Made by a program: the position numbers and the translations under genes. A DNA stretch of 17,668 nucleotides from Thermoflexus hugenholtzii JAD2 (GTDB lineage Bacteria; Chloroflexota; Dehalococcoidia; UBA2979), in the NCBI GenBank assembly GCA_945889565.1, contig CAMDBZ010000009.1, forward strand, positions 1-17,668. Reading direction: 5' to 3'. The first letter of the stretch is position 1, and each line of letters opens with the position of its first letter. Below the pieces are notes generated by a model. That model searched no databases, was not told where the DNA came from, and worked only from the letters and a program-made list of their open reading frames with translations. Below, piece by piece: positions 1 through 7,415 of the stretch.

Positions 1-1000
1 ACGTCGCCTCGTCGATGGCGATGCCCGCCGCCGCCCGCGCGCGTCGCGCGTCCCGCTCCGGCTCGCCCGCCGTGATCACACGCGCGACGCCCGGCGCCAG
101 CGGCGGCGTCCGCACGTACTCGAGCACCGCACCGAACTCCCCCGTGAACGCACCCGCCTCGCCGAACGCCGTCGGATCGATGGCGAGCGTGAACAGCCCG
201 TTGCCGCCGCTCGCGCCATCCGCACGGCTCGTGCCCGCGCCCGAGAGCGCGCCCGCAAGCGCCTCCACCAGCAGCGCCAGCCCGAAGCCCTTGTGCAGCG
301 CCTCGCCGCCCAGCGGCAGGATCGCCCCGGGCGGCGGCCCGTAGTAGGCGCCCGGATCCGTCGCCGGCCGGCCCTCGCCATCGACGATCCACCCGGGCGG
401 CACCGCCTCGCCCCGGTTGCGCGCCACCCGTAGCTTGCCCTCCGCCACCACCGATGTCGTCATGTCGAGCACGAACGGCGCGTCCGCGTCCCCCGTCGGC
501 GCCGCGAACGCGATCGGGTTCGGCGATAGCCGGCGCGCCACGCCGCCCGGCGGCGCCATCACCTGCCCGCCGCCGTGGTTATTGACCATCGCCAGCGCCA
601 CGCACCCTTGCGCGACGCCCTGCTCGACGTACGCGCCCAGCCGCCCCACGTGCCCGCAGCGCCGCGCCACCGCCACCCCCACGCCCGCCGCGCGCGCCTT
701 CGCCACCGCGTGCGCCATGGTGTCGCGTGCCACCACCTGCCCGAAGTTCCAGCCGCCATCCACGACCGCCGTCGACGCCCCCTCGCTCACCACGCGTGGC
801 GTGGCCCCCGCCACGATGCGCCCCGCGCGCAGGTGCTCGAGGTAGCGCTCGACGCGGATCACGCCGTGCGAGTCATGCCCCAGCAGGTTTGCCTCCACGA
901 GGTGCGCCGCCACCGTCGCCGCATCGCCCGCGGGCACGCCCGCCCCCGCGAACACGCGCGCGACGTATTCGCGCAGCGGCTCCGCCGCAATCGTTGGCAT
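1..1000 (-). CDS. Malate/L-lactate dehydrogenase family (Ldh_2) oxidoreductase, 3' end beyond window
   Basis: This is an NAD(P)-dependent 2-hydroxyacid dehydrogenase of the malate/lactate/ureidoglycolate/sulfolactate family, a cytoplasmic dimeric enzyme fold unrelated to classical LDH. Translation from the ATG at 1000 gives 333 codons to the window edge, close to the usual family length of about 350, so only a short C-terminus is missing. Family hallmarks are visible: LLGHDSHGVIR near residue 40, RCGHVGRLGAY near 115 (the region of the catalytic His), MVNNHGG followed by SPNPIAFAAPT near 140-165, FVLDMTTS near 175, and KGFGLALLVEALAG near 235. A G-rich ribosome site (GGGGGG) lies about 5 bases before the ATG. 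It is divergent from the alkyltransferase gene with a 53-base gap. The substrate cannot be told within the family (malate, lactate, ureidoglycolate, sulfolactate or an imino acid are all possible). Confidence 0.93.
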   Translation of the reverse strand, partial: MPTIAAEPLREYVARVFAGAGVPAGDAATVAAHLVEANLLGHDSHGVIRVERYLEHLRAGRIVAGATPRVVSEGASTAVVDGGWNFGQVVARDTMAHAVAKARAAGVGVAVARRCGHVGRLGAYVEQGVAQGCVALAMVNNHGGGQVMAPPGGVARRLSPNPIAFAAPTGDADAPFVLDMTTSVVAEGKLRVARNRGEAVPPGWIVDGEGRPATDPGAYYGPPPGAILPLGGEALHKGFGLALLVEALAGALSGAGTSRADGASGGNGLFTLAIDPTAFGEAGAFTGEFGAVLEYVRTPPLAPGVARVITAGEPERDARRARAAAGIAIDEAT

Positions 1001-1053
1001 CGTGCCCCCCGTCTTCAGCACCGGCCCTTGTCTCGCCCGAGTATCCTCCACCC

Positions 1054-1614
1054 ATGAGCACCACTACTCGCACGACCTCCGCCACAATCGCCCCAGGCGC
1101 CGCCGCCTACGACCTCATCGACTCGCCCGTCGGCACGCTCTTCGTCGGCGTGTCGAGCGCGGGCCTGCACCGCGTCGAATTCGTCGACGCCACGCGCGGC
1201 GAAGCCGCCCTCGCGCCGCTGCTCGCACGCGACGCCAGCCTCGAGCCAATGCGCGACGCCGCGAACCCCGAGCTCGTGGCCGCGATCGCCGCCTTGCGCG
1301 CGTACTTCGCCGGCGCCGCCGCGACGTTCGCGCTGCCGCTCGCGCCGCGCGGCACGCCGTTCCAGCTCGCCGTCTGGCGCGCCCTGCTGGACATCCCCTC
1401 CGGCCACACCTGGAGCTACGGCCAGCTCGCGCGCGCCGCCGGCTGGCCGGGCGCGGCGCGCGCCGTCGGCGCCGCCGTCGGCCGCAACCCGCTTGCCGTC
1501 GTCATCCCCTGCCACCGCGTGATCGGCGCGAACGGCACGCTCACCGGCTACGGCGGCGGACTCGATCGCAAGCGCTGGCTGCTCGCGCACGAAGCGCAAG
1601 CGCTCGTCGCCTAG
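1054..1614 (+). CDS. ogt: Methylated-DNA--protein-cysteine methyltransferase (O6-alkylguanine repair)
   Basis: A suicide DNA-repair protein that transfers the alkyl group from O6-alkylguanine to its own cysteine. The 186-residue product is of normal length. The active-site motif PCHRV sits near residue 150, followed by IGANGTLTGYGGGLDRKRWLL, the typical C-terminal signature; the helix-turn-helix region GTPFQLAVWRALLDIPSGHTWSY precedes it. The N-terminal part (DSPVGTLFVGVSSAGLHRVEF) matches the usual ribonuclease-H-like domain. I chose the ATG at 1054 because the protein there starts just before this domain; the frame stays open further upstream but overlaps the divergent dehydrogenase. No Shine-Dalgarno sequence precedes the ATG, and a TATCCT element at 1042-1047 would place transcription start at or next to the ATG, so a leaderless mRNA is possible (inference). 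It ends convergently 35 bases from the glutamate synthase-like gene. Confidence 0.95.
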   Translation: MSTTTRTTSATIAPGAAAYDLIDSPVGTLFVGVSSAGLHRVEFVDATRGEAALAPLLARDASLEPMRDAANPELVAAIAALRAYFAGAAATFALPLAPRGTPFQLAVWRALLDIPSGHTWSYGQLARAAGWPGAARAVGAAVGRNPLAVVIPCHRVIGANGTLTGYGGGLDRKRWLLAHEAQALVA

Positions 1615-1631
1615 CGCGCGCATCCCGCATC

Positions 1632-1671
1632 GCACATGCGCGAGCGTCGCTACGCGGCGTCGCGCATGTGC
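1632..1671. terminator. 12-bp inverted repeat at a convergent gene end, probable bidirectional terminator
   Basis: Arms 1632-1643 (GCACATGCGCGA) and 1660-1671 (TCGCGCATGTGC) are perfect reverse complements, separated by 16 bases. The structure lies between the stops of two converging genes, and its right arm falls within the last codons of the glutamate synthase-like gene, whose TAG (1650-1652) is in the loop. There is no T-tract on either side, so calling it a terminator rests on position and symmetry only. Confidence 0.5.
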
Positions 1672-3122
1672 ACGCCCTCGTCAGCCGGGTACGGGTACAG
1701 CCAGCTCGCGCGCCGCCGCTGCCCCACGCCCTCGACGATCTCGAGGTGGTCCCGGCGCAGCTCCGCCGGCGAGCGCAGCCCGCAGGAGCGCACCACCACC
1801 ATCAGGTCCTCCTGCAGCGCGCGCGCGTAGTTCGCCACACGCGAGCGCTTCTCCTCCAGCACCAGCCCGCGCTGCCGCCACGTGCTCTGTGTCGCCACCC
1901 CCGTGGGACACTCGTTGGTGTGGCAGCGCAGCGCCTGGATGCACCCCAGCGAGAACAGGAACGCGCGCGCCACGTTGACGAGGTCCGCGCCCAGCGCCAG
2001 CACGAACGCCGCGTCCGCCCCGTTCGAGACGCGCCCCGCGCCGATGATCGTCACCTGCTCCCGCACGCCGTGGCGCCGGTACGCGTTGTCCACCGCCACG
2101 ATCGCGTCCGTCAGCGGCAGCCCCATGTGGTCCGACAGCGACGGCGGCGCGGCGCCCGTGCCGCCCTCCGACCCGTCGACCGACACGTAGTCCGGCCCGC
2201 GCCCGCTGCGCGCCAGCTCCGCCGCCAGCTCGTCGACGAACGCCGGATCGCCCACCACGATCTTCACGCCCACCGGCACCGGCACCGTCGCCTTGATGCG
2301 CTCGATGAACGCCAGCAGCGACGCCATGTCGTGGTACTCCGCGAAGCGATTCGGCTGCAGCGACGGCTCACCCGCGGGAATCCCGCGGATCGCCGCGATC
2401 TCGCGCGTCACCTTGGACGCCGGCAGGATGCCGCCCTTGCCCGGCTTCGCGCCCTGCCCCAGCTTCACCTCGATCGCGCGCACCTGCGGCAGCGCGCCGA
2501 TCGCGGCGAGCCGCTCCCAGTCCATCGCGCCGTCGGGCGTGCGCACGCCGTACTTCGCCGGACCGATCTGGAAGATCACGTCCCCGCCGCCCGACATGTG
2601 ATGCTCGGACAGCCCGCCTTCGCCGGTGTTGATGTAGCACTGCGCCTCTGCCGCGCCTACCGCCAGCGCGCGCACCGCCGCCGCCGACAGCGCACCGAAC
2701 GACATCGGCGCCACGTTCACGCGCGAGCGCACCGCGAACGGCCGCGGCCGCCCCGCGCCGATCACATGCGCCTCGCCCAGCGTCGGCGCCTCGTCGTGCA
2801 GCGTCGGGAACGCCGACGGCAGGAAGTGAAACGCGCCCGGTCGCGACGGATCGAGCTGCGTCCCGAAGCCGATCGCGCTGTTCACGCCCTTCGCCGTCTG
2901 GTACACCCACGACCGCTGCGCGCGGTTGAACGGCCGCTCTTCGAGGTCGTTCGTGACGATGTACTGCCGCAGCTCCGGACCAAACGTCTCCAGCAGATAG
3001 CGCAGCCGCCCCACCAGCGGGTATACGCGCCGGATCGAATGTCCCCGTTGCACGAGGTCGTGCACCGTAAGCAGGGCGAGCACGGCCACCGTTGCGGCGC
3101 CCCCGACGAGCCATGCCTCCAT
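1650..3122 (-). CDS. FMN-binding glutamate synthase family protein with N-terminal membrane anchor
   Basis: Stand-alone synthase domain (GltB central plus FMN domain, PF01645 type) without the glutaminase domain. The 490-residue product has one hydrophobic segment at about residues 4-22, which should tether it to the inner membrane, then the FMN barrel: PMSFGALS, YINTGEGGLSEHH, IEVKLGQGAKPGKGG, and YVSVDGSEGGTGAAP. Three cysteines spaced CX5CX4C (C394, C400, C405) match the ligands of the 3Fe-4S cluster of glutamate synthases. I chose the ATG at 3122 because GGAGGT lies eight bases upstream; a TTG at 3143 is in frame but its codons overlap that ribosome site. Family members use FMN and Fe-S for electron transfer, but the amine donor and partner of this short form are not established, so I would not call it true GOGAT. 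It is the last gene of a same-strand run with the HAD and DUF1684 genes. Confidence 0.9.
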   Translation of the reverse strand: MEAWLVGGAATVAVLALLTVHDLVQRGHSIRRVYPLVGRLRYLLETFGPELRQYIVTNDLEERPFNRAQRSWVYQTAKGVNSAIGFGTQLDPSRPGAFHFLPSAFPTLHDEAPTLGEAHVIGAGRPRPFAVRSRVNVAPMSFGALSAAAVRALAVGAAEAQCYINTGEGGLSEHHMSGGGDVIFQIGPAKYGVRTPDGAMDWERLAAIGALPQVRAIEVKLGQGAKPGKGGILPASKVTREIAAIRGIPAGEPSLQPNRFAEYHDMASLLAFIERIKATVPVPVGVKIVVGDPAFVDELAAELARSGRGPDYVSVDGSEGGTGAAPPSLSDHMGLPLTDAIVAVDNAYRRHGVREQVTIIGAGRVSNGADAAFVLALGADLVNVARAFLFSLGCIQALRCHTNECPTGVATQSTWRQRGLVLEEKRSRVANYARALQEDLMVVVRSCGLRSPAELRRDHLEIVEGVGQRRRASWLYPYPADEGVHMRDAA

Positions 3123-3191
3123 GTGCGCACACCTCCGGTTCAAGCATCGACACGCGCCGCCCCACCCCGGAGGCCGCCGTCGGGAGAACCC

Positions 3192-3986
3192 CTATCCGCG
3201 CCCCCGTTGCGCCGTCGCGCGCAGCCAGCCCTCCACGAGCGGCACGAGCTCACTCAGCCGTTCGATGCGCCCGTCGGGCGTCACGTCGTACCCGGGCACC
3301 GCGGGGTTATGCCGCAGCACCGCGCGCAGCCCCGCCTGCTGCGCCCCATGCACATCGTCGAACGCGCGATCGCCCACGAACACGGCGCGCCCCGGCTCGC
3401 GCACCCCCACCGCCGCCAGCGCCGCCGCGAACGCCGAGGCATGCGGCTTCATGTACGACAGCTCGCTCGAATACACCCGCGCGTCGATCAGCGCCGCGAG
3501 CCCGTCACGCTCGAGGAATCGCTCGTGGAACGCGCGTGGCCAGTGCGTGTTCGAGAGCAGCCCGATGCGCAGCCCGTACCCGCGCAGCGCGCGCAGCACC
3601 TCCGCCGCCTCCGCGTCGTGGCGGATGTGCGGCGTCCACGCGTCGAGGTAGCGCACCGCCGTCTCCTCCAGCAGCGCCTCCGCGACGTCCGCGCCGAGCG
3701 CCGCGCTCGCCTCCGCCAGCAGCTCGGCGAGCGTCCCGGCGCGCTGGTCCGCCACTGTGCGCTCCCAGAACGCCGCCTCCACCGCCGCCAGCCGCGCCGC
3801 CACCCGCGCCTCGTGTGCAGCGAGATCGCCCGGCGCGCCCGCGAACTCGACGTGTGGCGCGAGGTGGTGCGCCGCCAGCTGCCACATGTCCAGCAGCTCG
3901 ACGGCCGCGTACTCCGCCAGCGTGCCGCCCCAGTCGAAGATCACCGCGTCGAGCGCACCACCCTCACCCGCCCCGCGCGCCGTCAA
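3192..3986 (-). CDS. HAD-superfamily hydrolase
   Basis: Haloacid dehalogenase-like hydrolase of 264 residues if started at the TTG at 3986. Motif I is VIFDWGGT (nucleophile Asp at residue 18), motif II is LLSNTHWP (Ser), motif III is the Lys of YMKPHASAF, and motif IV is VFVGDRAFDDVHGAQQAG with the metal-binding Asp residues. A helical cap lies between motifs I and II, as in subfamily I. The second Asp of the common DxDxT motif is replaced by Gly, so a phosphatase activity that relies on that acid/base should not be assumed. The TTG overlaps the stop of the upstream DUF1684 gene as TTGA, which suggests translational coupling; a GTG at 3944, immediately before the motif I strand, is the alternative start. 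The substrate is unknown. The 69 bases between it and the glutamate synthase-like gene hold no visible terminator, so the two are probably co-transcribed. Confidence 0.87.
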   Translation of the reverse strand: MTARGAGEGGALDAVIFDWGGTLAEYAAVELLDMWQLAAHHLAPHVEFAGAPGDLAAHEARVAARLAAVEAAFWERTVADQRAGTLAELLAEASAALGADVAEALLEETAVRYLDAWTPHIRHDAEAAEVLRALRGYGLRIGLLSNTHWPRAFHERFLERDGLAALIDARVYSSELSYMKPHASAFAAALAAVGVREPGRAVFVGDRAFDDVHGAQQAGLRAVLRHNPAVPGYDVTPDGRIERLSELVPLVEGWLRATAQRGRG

Positions 3987-4501
3987 TGCGCCGCTTCGTA
4001 GGCGCGCTCGCCCGCGCGGATCGCCACGGCCAGCCGGTTCTCCGCCGGCGGCAGCGGGCACGACCAGCACTCGTCGTACGCGCAGTACGGGTTGTACGCG
4101 TAGTTGAAGTCCAGCCGCACGCGCCCGTCGCCGAGCTCCGGGAGCTCGAGATAGCGCCCCGCGCCGTACGTCTCCCCGCCCGCGTTCGCGTCCTGGAACG
4201 GCAGGAACAGCCCGCCCGTCGTCATGCTGCGGAACACCGTCAGCGCGTGCGCTTCACCGTCCACCGCGAAGCGCACGCGCGCCCAGCGCTCGTACCGCGC
4301 CGCGTCGCCGCGACTCGTCTCCATCTCGATCACCTCGCGCTCGTCGAACGGCTCCGGCGCCACATCGAACCCCAGTTCCGGCGCTTCGGCGTAGTAGCGC
4401 AGTCCCGCGAACGTCGCCCGCGCCCCCTCCGGCAGCGGCGACTCCTGCGCCGTGCGAAACCACGCGTCCTTATCCCGCCGAAACTCGTCGAGCTCAGTCA
4501 C
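3983..4501 (-). CDS. DUF1684 family protein
   Basis: A 172-residue protein matching the DUF1684 pattern: FRRDKDAWF at the N-terminus, ESPLPEGARATFAGLRYY, a central FLPFQDANAGGETYGAGRYLE, and the C-terminal LDFNYAYNPYCAYDECWSCPLPPAENRL, followed by an AIRAGERAYE tail. The family is widespread, soluble and of no established function. I chose the GTG at 4501 because GGAGGT lies four bases upstream; the frame is open upstream to an ATG at 4624, but that would run into the divergent ABC gene. The paired cysteines (CAYDECWSC) could bind a metal, which is inference only. Its stop overlaps the HAD start, so it is the first gene of the three-gene minus-strand run. The 116-base gap to the divergent ABC gene should hold both promoters; it contains a 10-bp palindrome at 4537-4546. 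Confidence 0.88.
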   Translation of the reverse strand: MTELDEFRRDKDAWFRTAQESPLPEGARATFAGLRYYAEAPELGFDVAPEPFDEREVIEMETSRGDAARYERWARVRFAVDGEAHALTVFRSMTTGGLFLPFQDANAGGETYGAGRYLELPELGDGRVRLDFNYAYNPYCAYDECWSCPLPPAENRLAVAIRAGERAYEAAH

Positions 4502-4617
4502 GCGTACCTCCGCCTCCCACAAGCGAGCCGCGTCAACCGCCGGCGGACCGATCGTACTGCGCGCAGCCTGACTACCGGGACCAGCCGTCCCCGCCCCCAC
4601 CGTGCGATGCTGCACCC

Positions 4618-5568
4618 GTGCCAAACGCCGCGATCGAGCTTGAGGCCCTCACGAAGCGCTACGGCAGTGTGCTCGCGCTGGACGACGTCGAGCTGCGCGT
4701 CGAGCCCGGCGAGCTGTTCGGCTTCCTCGGACCGAACGGCGCGGGCAAGACCACGGCCATCCGCATCCTCGTCGACCTCATCCGCCCCACCGCCGGCCAC
4801 GCACGCGTGCTCGGCCTCGACGCCCAGCGCGATGCGCGTGCCGTGCGCGCGCGCGTCGGCTACCTGCCCGGCGACCTGCGCCTGTACGAGCATCTGACCG
4901 GCCACGAACTCCTCGAACTGATCGCGTCGCTGCGGGGCGGGACGGTCGACGCGCGCTACCGCGACGACCTGATCGCGCGCCTCCAACTCGACCCCTCGCG
5001 CGCGATCGGCGAGCTCTCGCGCGGGAACCGCCAGAAGGTCGGCATCGTGCAAGCGCTGATGTCGCGCCCCGCGCTCGTGCTCCTCGACGAACCGACCAGC
5101 GGCCTCGACCCGCTCATGCAGGAGGAAGTCGAGGCGCTGCTGCGCGAGACCGTGCGCGACGGCGGCACGGTGTTCTTCTCCTCGCACGTGCTGAGCGAAG
5201 TCGAGCAGATCTGCACGCGCGTCGCGATGCTGAACCGCGGCGCCATCCTCGATGTCTTCGACCTCGCCGAGCAGCGCCGGCTCGCGCCGCGCACCGTCGC
5301 CGTCACCTTCGCTGAGCCGCCGCCCGCCGACGCGTTCGCCGGCCTCGCCGGCGTCACCGTGCTCGCGCACGACGGCCGGCGCGTCGAGTTCGCGGCGCGC
5401 GACGGCATCGACGCGCTCGTGAAGCGCCTCGCCGCGTTCACCGTCACGACGCTGGACACCCACGAGCCGTCGCTCGAAGAGCTGTTCCTCGCGCGCTACC
5501 AGCAGGACGCCACGACCGCCGCGCCGGGCGGCGCACCACCGGAGGGCGCACATGCCGCTTCTGCGTAA
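4618..5568 (+). CDS. ABC transporter ATP-binding protein (ABC-2 exporter type)
   Basis: ATPase subunit of an ABC-2-type export system, 316 residues. Walker A GPNGAGKTT is at residues 38-46, the signature LSRGNRQKVG starts at residue 133, Walker B LVLLDEPTSGLDP starts at 153, and the switch His is in FFSSHVLSE. The Q-loop reads YLPGDLRLYEHLTG without the usual Gln, a form I associate with this subfamily. A C-terminal domain of about 100 residues (from RLAPRTVAVTF) follows, as in DrrA/CcmA-like exporter ATPases. The start is GTG at 4618; no clear ribosome site precedes it. The reading frame overlaps the permease start by 17 bases, so the two subunits are translationally coupled. The exported substrate (drug, lipid or other) cannot be judged. 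Confidence 0.95.
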   Translation: MPNAAIELEALTKRYGSVLALDDVELRVEPGELFGFLGPNGAGKTTAIRILVDLIRPTAGHARVLGLDAQRDARAVRARVGYLPGDLRLYEHLTGHELLELIASLRGGTVDARYRDDLIARLQLDPSRAIGELSRGNRQKVGIVQALMSRPALVLLDEPTSGLDPLMQEEVEALLRETVRDGGTVFFSSHVLSEVEQICTRVAMLNRGAILDVFDLAEQRRLAPRTVAVTFAEPPPADAFAGLAGVTVLAHDGRRVEFAARDGIDALVKRLAAFTVTTLDTHEPSLEELFLARYQQDATTAAPGGAPPEGAHAASA

Positions 5569-6370
5569 AGCGCTCTTCGACGACCTGCGCTGGCACGTCG
5601 TCGGCTACGGCATCGGCCTCGGCGCCTGGGCCGCGATCATCGTCGCGCTGTACCCGACGTTCCGTGATTCGATGTCGGAGCTGGAGCTCCCCGCCTGGTA
5701 CGGCGAGTTCCTCGGCACCGCCGACTGGACGACGCCGCGCAACTTCATCCAGATCGAGCTGTTCTCGTGGATCCCACTGCTGCTCATCGTCTACACCGTC
5801 GTCGCTGCTACCGGCGTCATCGCCGGCGACGAGCAGCGCGGCACGCTCGAGCTCGTGCTCGCGCAGCCCGTGAGCCGCACGCGCGTCTTCCTGGAACGCG
5901 CCGCCGCGGTCGCGCTCGGCACTGTTGTGATCTGCGCGTGCACGTCGCTCGGCTTGCTCGCAGTCTGGCCGTTCGTCGACCTGCCGGGCCTGCCGCTGAG
6001 CGACCTGCTGGCCGCGCCCTTCGGCATGCTGCCGCTCGCGCTGCTCTTCGCCGCGCTCGCGCTCTGCCTCGCCGCCCTCCTGCCGACGCGCGGCGCCGCC
6101 GCCGGCGTCACCACCGCCATCGCCGTAACCGGCTACATCGCGCTCGCCGTCGCCGACCTCGCCGATGGGTTCGACGCGCTCCGCTACGTCACGCCGTTCT
6201 ACTACGCCGACCAGAAAGCGCTGCTCACGGAGGGTGTCGTCTGGTGGCACCAGGGCGTCATCGCCGGCTCGACGCTCGCGCTGCTCGCGCTCGGCTGGCG
6301 CGCCTTCGAGCGCCGCGAGATCGGCATCGGCCGCTCACCCTGGCGCGAGCTCCTCCGCCGCGCCGCGTAA
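5552..6370 (+). CDS. ABC-2 type transporter permease subunit
   Basis: Membrane subunit of the exporter, 272 residues with about six hydrophobic segments: roughly 18-34, 73-92, 117-139, 155-176, 182-203 and 234-250. Between segments two and three lies GDEQRGTLELVLAQPVSRT (residues 92-110), the cytoplasmic coupling-helix region typical of ABC-2 permeases (form ExxxGTLE). The ATG at 5552 is preceded by GGAGG inside the end of the ATPase gene. The last 36 bases overlap the converging DNA methylase gene, so there is no room for a terminator between them and the two transcripts are antisense at their 3' ends. Confidence 0.92.
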   Translation: MPLLRKALFDDLRWHVVGYGIGLGAWAAIIVALYPTFRDSMSELELPAWYGEFLGTADWTTPRNFIQIELFSWIPLLLIVYTVVAATGVIAGDEQRGTLELVLAQPVSRTRVFLERAAAVALGTVVICACTSLGLLAVWPFVDLPGLPLSDLLAAPFGMLPLALLFAALALCLAALLPTRGAAAGVTTAIAVTGYIALAVADLADGFDALRYVTPFYYADQKALLTEGVVWWHQGVIAGSTLALLALGWRAFERREIGIGRSPWRELLRRAA

Positions 6371-7240
6371 TGTCGATGTCAGCCGCGCGCACTCGGCAGC
6401 GTTCGTCACCAGCAGCTCGCCCACCGCCCCGCGCCGGTCCCCGCGCGAGTTGATCGCGCGGCGCGCCGGCACCACCTCGGTGCAGTACCCCGCGAAGTCG
6501 TAGCCCCCACGCAGCCACGGGTCCGCCGAGTTCGACAGCAGCACCGCCACCCCGCGAACCGTCAGCGTGTCGATGCACTGCTTCAAGCGCACCTGCTCCG
6601 CACGCCCGAACGCCTGCCGCGTGTACTGCGTGAAGCTTGACGTCACCGAGAGCGGGTGGAACGGCGGGTCGAAGTACACGAAGTCGCCCGGCCGCGCGTC
6701 CTCGCACGCCTCCGCGAAGTCGAGCGTGCGCAGCTCCACCCCAGCGAGCGCGCGCGACGCCGCGCACAGCGTCTCCCGGTCCGCGATGCGCGGCGCGCGG
6801 TAACGCCCGTGCGGCACGTTGAACTCGCCCCGCTGGTTCACGCGGTACAGCCCGTTGAAGCACGTCTTGTTGAGGAAGATCAGCCGCGCCGCGCAGTCGA
6901 GCGGCGCCTCGGGCGTCGACGCGCGCACCTCGTAATACATGCGCTCGCGCTCCGCCGCGTCCCCCGCCAGGTAGCACGCCTCCAGCGCCCCGAGCCGCCC
7001 CGCGAGCGCCTCCGGCGCGTCCCGCACCGCCGCGTACGCCGCCATCAGCTCCGCGTTCGCGTCGGCGAGCACTGCCCGCCGCGGCGCCCGAGCAGCGTCG
7101 CTCGCCAGCGCGAAGAACAGCGCCCCCGCCCCCACGAACGGCTCGAAGTACGTGCCGATGCTCGCGGGGCAGCGCGCCAGCAGCTCCGGGAGCAGCTGCG
7201 TCTTCCCGCCGGCCCACTTCAGAAACGGCCGTGCCTGCAC
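6335..7240 (-). CDS. dam: Dam-type (D12 class) DNA adenine-N6 methyltransferase, solitary
   Basis: S-adenosylmethionine-dependent adenine methylase of 301 residues, close to E. coli Dam (278). Motifs in order: PFLKWAGGKTQLLPE at the N-terminus, YFEPFVGAGALFFAL (AdoMet pocket), LADANAELMAAY, the D12 signature LIFLNKTCFNGLYRVNQRGE with FNVPHGRY, then the catalytic YFDPPF (D191-F194), followed by HPLSVTSSFTQYTRQAF and VLLSNSADPW. The Arg of NQRGEFN corresponds to a DNA-contacting Arg of E. coli Dam (from memory), so GATC is the likely but unproven target. The catalytic box is DPPF instead of the commoner DPPY. I chose GTG at 7240 because the conserved domain begins four residues later; the frame stays open to 7483 but that would run into amtB and its control region. 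No restriction enzyme gene is adjacent, so it is an orphan methylase. Confidence 0.9.
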   Translation of the reverse strand: MQARPFLKWAGGKTQLLPELLARCPASIGTYFEPFVGAGALFFALASDAARAPRRAVLADANAELMAAYAAVRDAPEALAGRLGALEACYLAGDAAERERMYYEVRASTPEAPLDCAARLIFLNKTCFNGLYRVNQRGEFNVPHGRYRAPRIADRETLCAASRALAGVELRTLDFAEACEDARPGDFVYFDPPFHPLSVTSSFTQYTRQAFGRAEQVRLKQCIDTLTVRGVAVLLSNSADPWLRGGYDFAGYCTEVVPARRAINSRGDRRGAVGELLVTNAAECARLTSTLRGAAEELAPG

Positions 7241-7320
7241 GCGTGGAGTCTCGATGGCGCGCGCGCCGCGCGCAAGGCGGGTACCGACGTCGGCGCACCC
7301 CCCGCCGCAGACATGCAAAC

Positions 7321-7369
7321 GCAACCGCTGCGAAACATCGCCGCAACATGGGGGCAAACGCCCCGAAAC
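7321..7369 (+). promoter_or_regulatory. GlnR-like operator array upstream of amtB
   Basis: Five A-rich pentamers recur at exactly 11-base steps: GCAAC at 7321, GAAAC at 7332, GCAAC at 7343, GCAAA at 7354 (with C next) and GAAAC at 7365, each separated by six bases. This is the architecture of binding sites for actinobacterial GlnR, the OmpR-type nitrogen regulator (a-site gTnAC, six bases, b-site GAAAC, repeated), here with GC instead of GT in the a-site. The array ends 46 bases before the amtB start, a suitable place for an activator contacting RNA polymerase. The A-rich boxes contrast with the very GC-rich surroundings. The regulator gene itself is not in the window. Confidence 0.65.
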
Positions 7370-7415
7370 AGCGCGCGAGCATTCTCCCAGCGTCACCAGT
7401 ACATGCAGGTCGATA

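Noticed and set aside
1002..4001. A 999-codon open frame on the plus strand, and similar long frames such as minus 7641-9818 (725 codons)
   Set aside because: They run through clearly assigned genes in other frames, are dominated by Arg, Pro, Ala or by low-complexity Gly/Glu/Ala, and show no domain. They reflect the lack of AT-rich stop codons in high-GC DNA.
4861..4900. Missing Q-loop glutamine in the ABC ATPase as a sign of inactivation
   Set aside because: The YLPGDLRLYEHLTG form is what I recall for this ABC-2 subfamily, and Walker A, signature, Walker B and switch His are intact.
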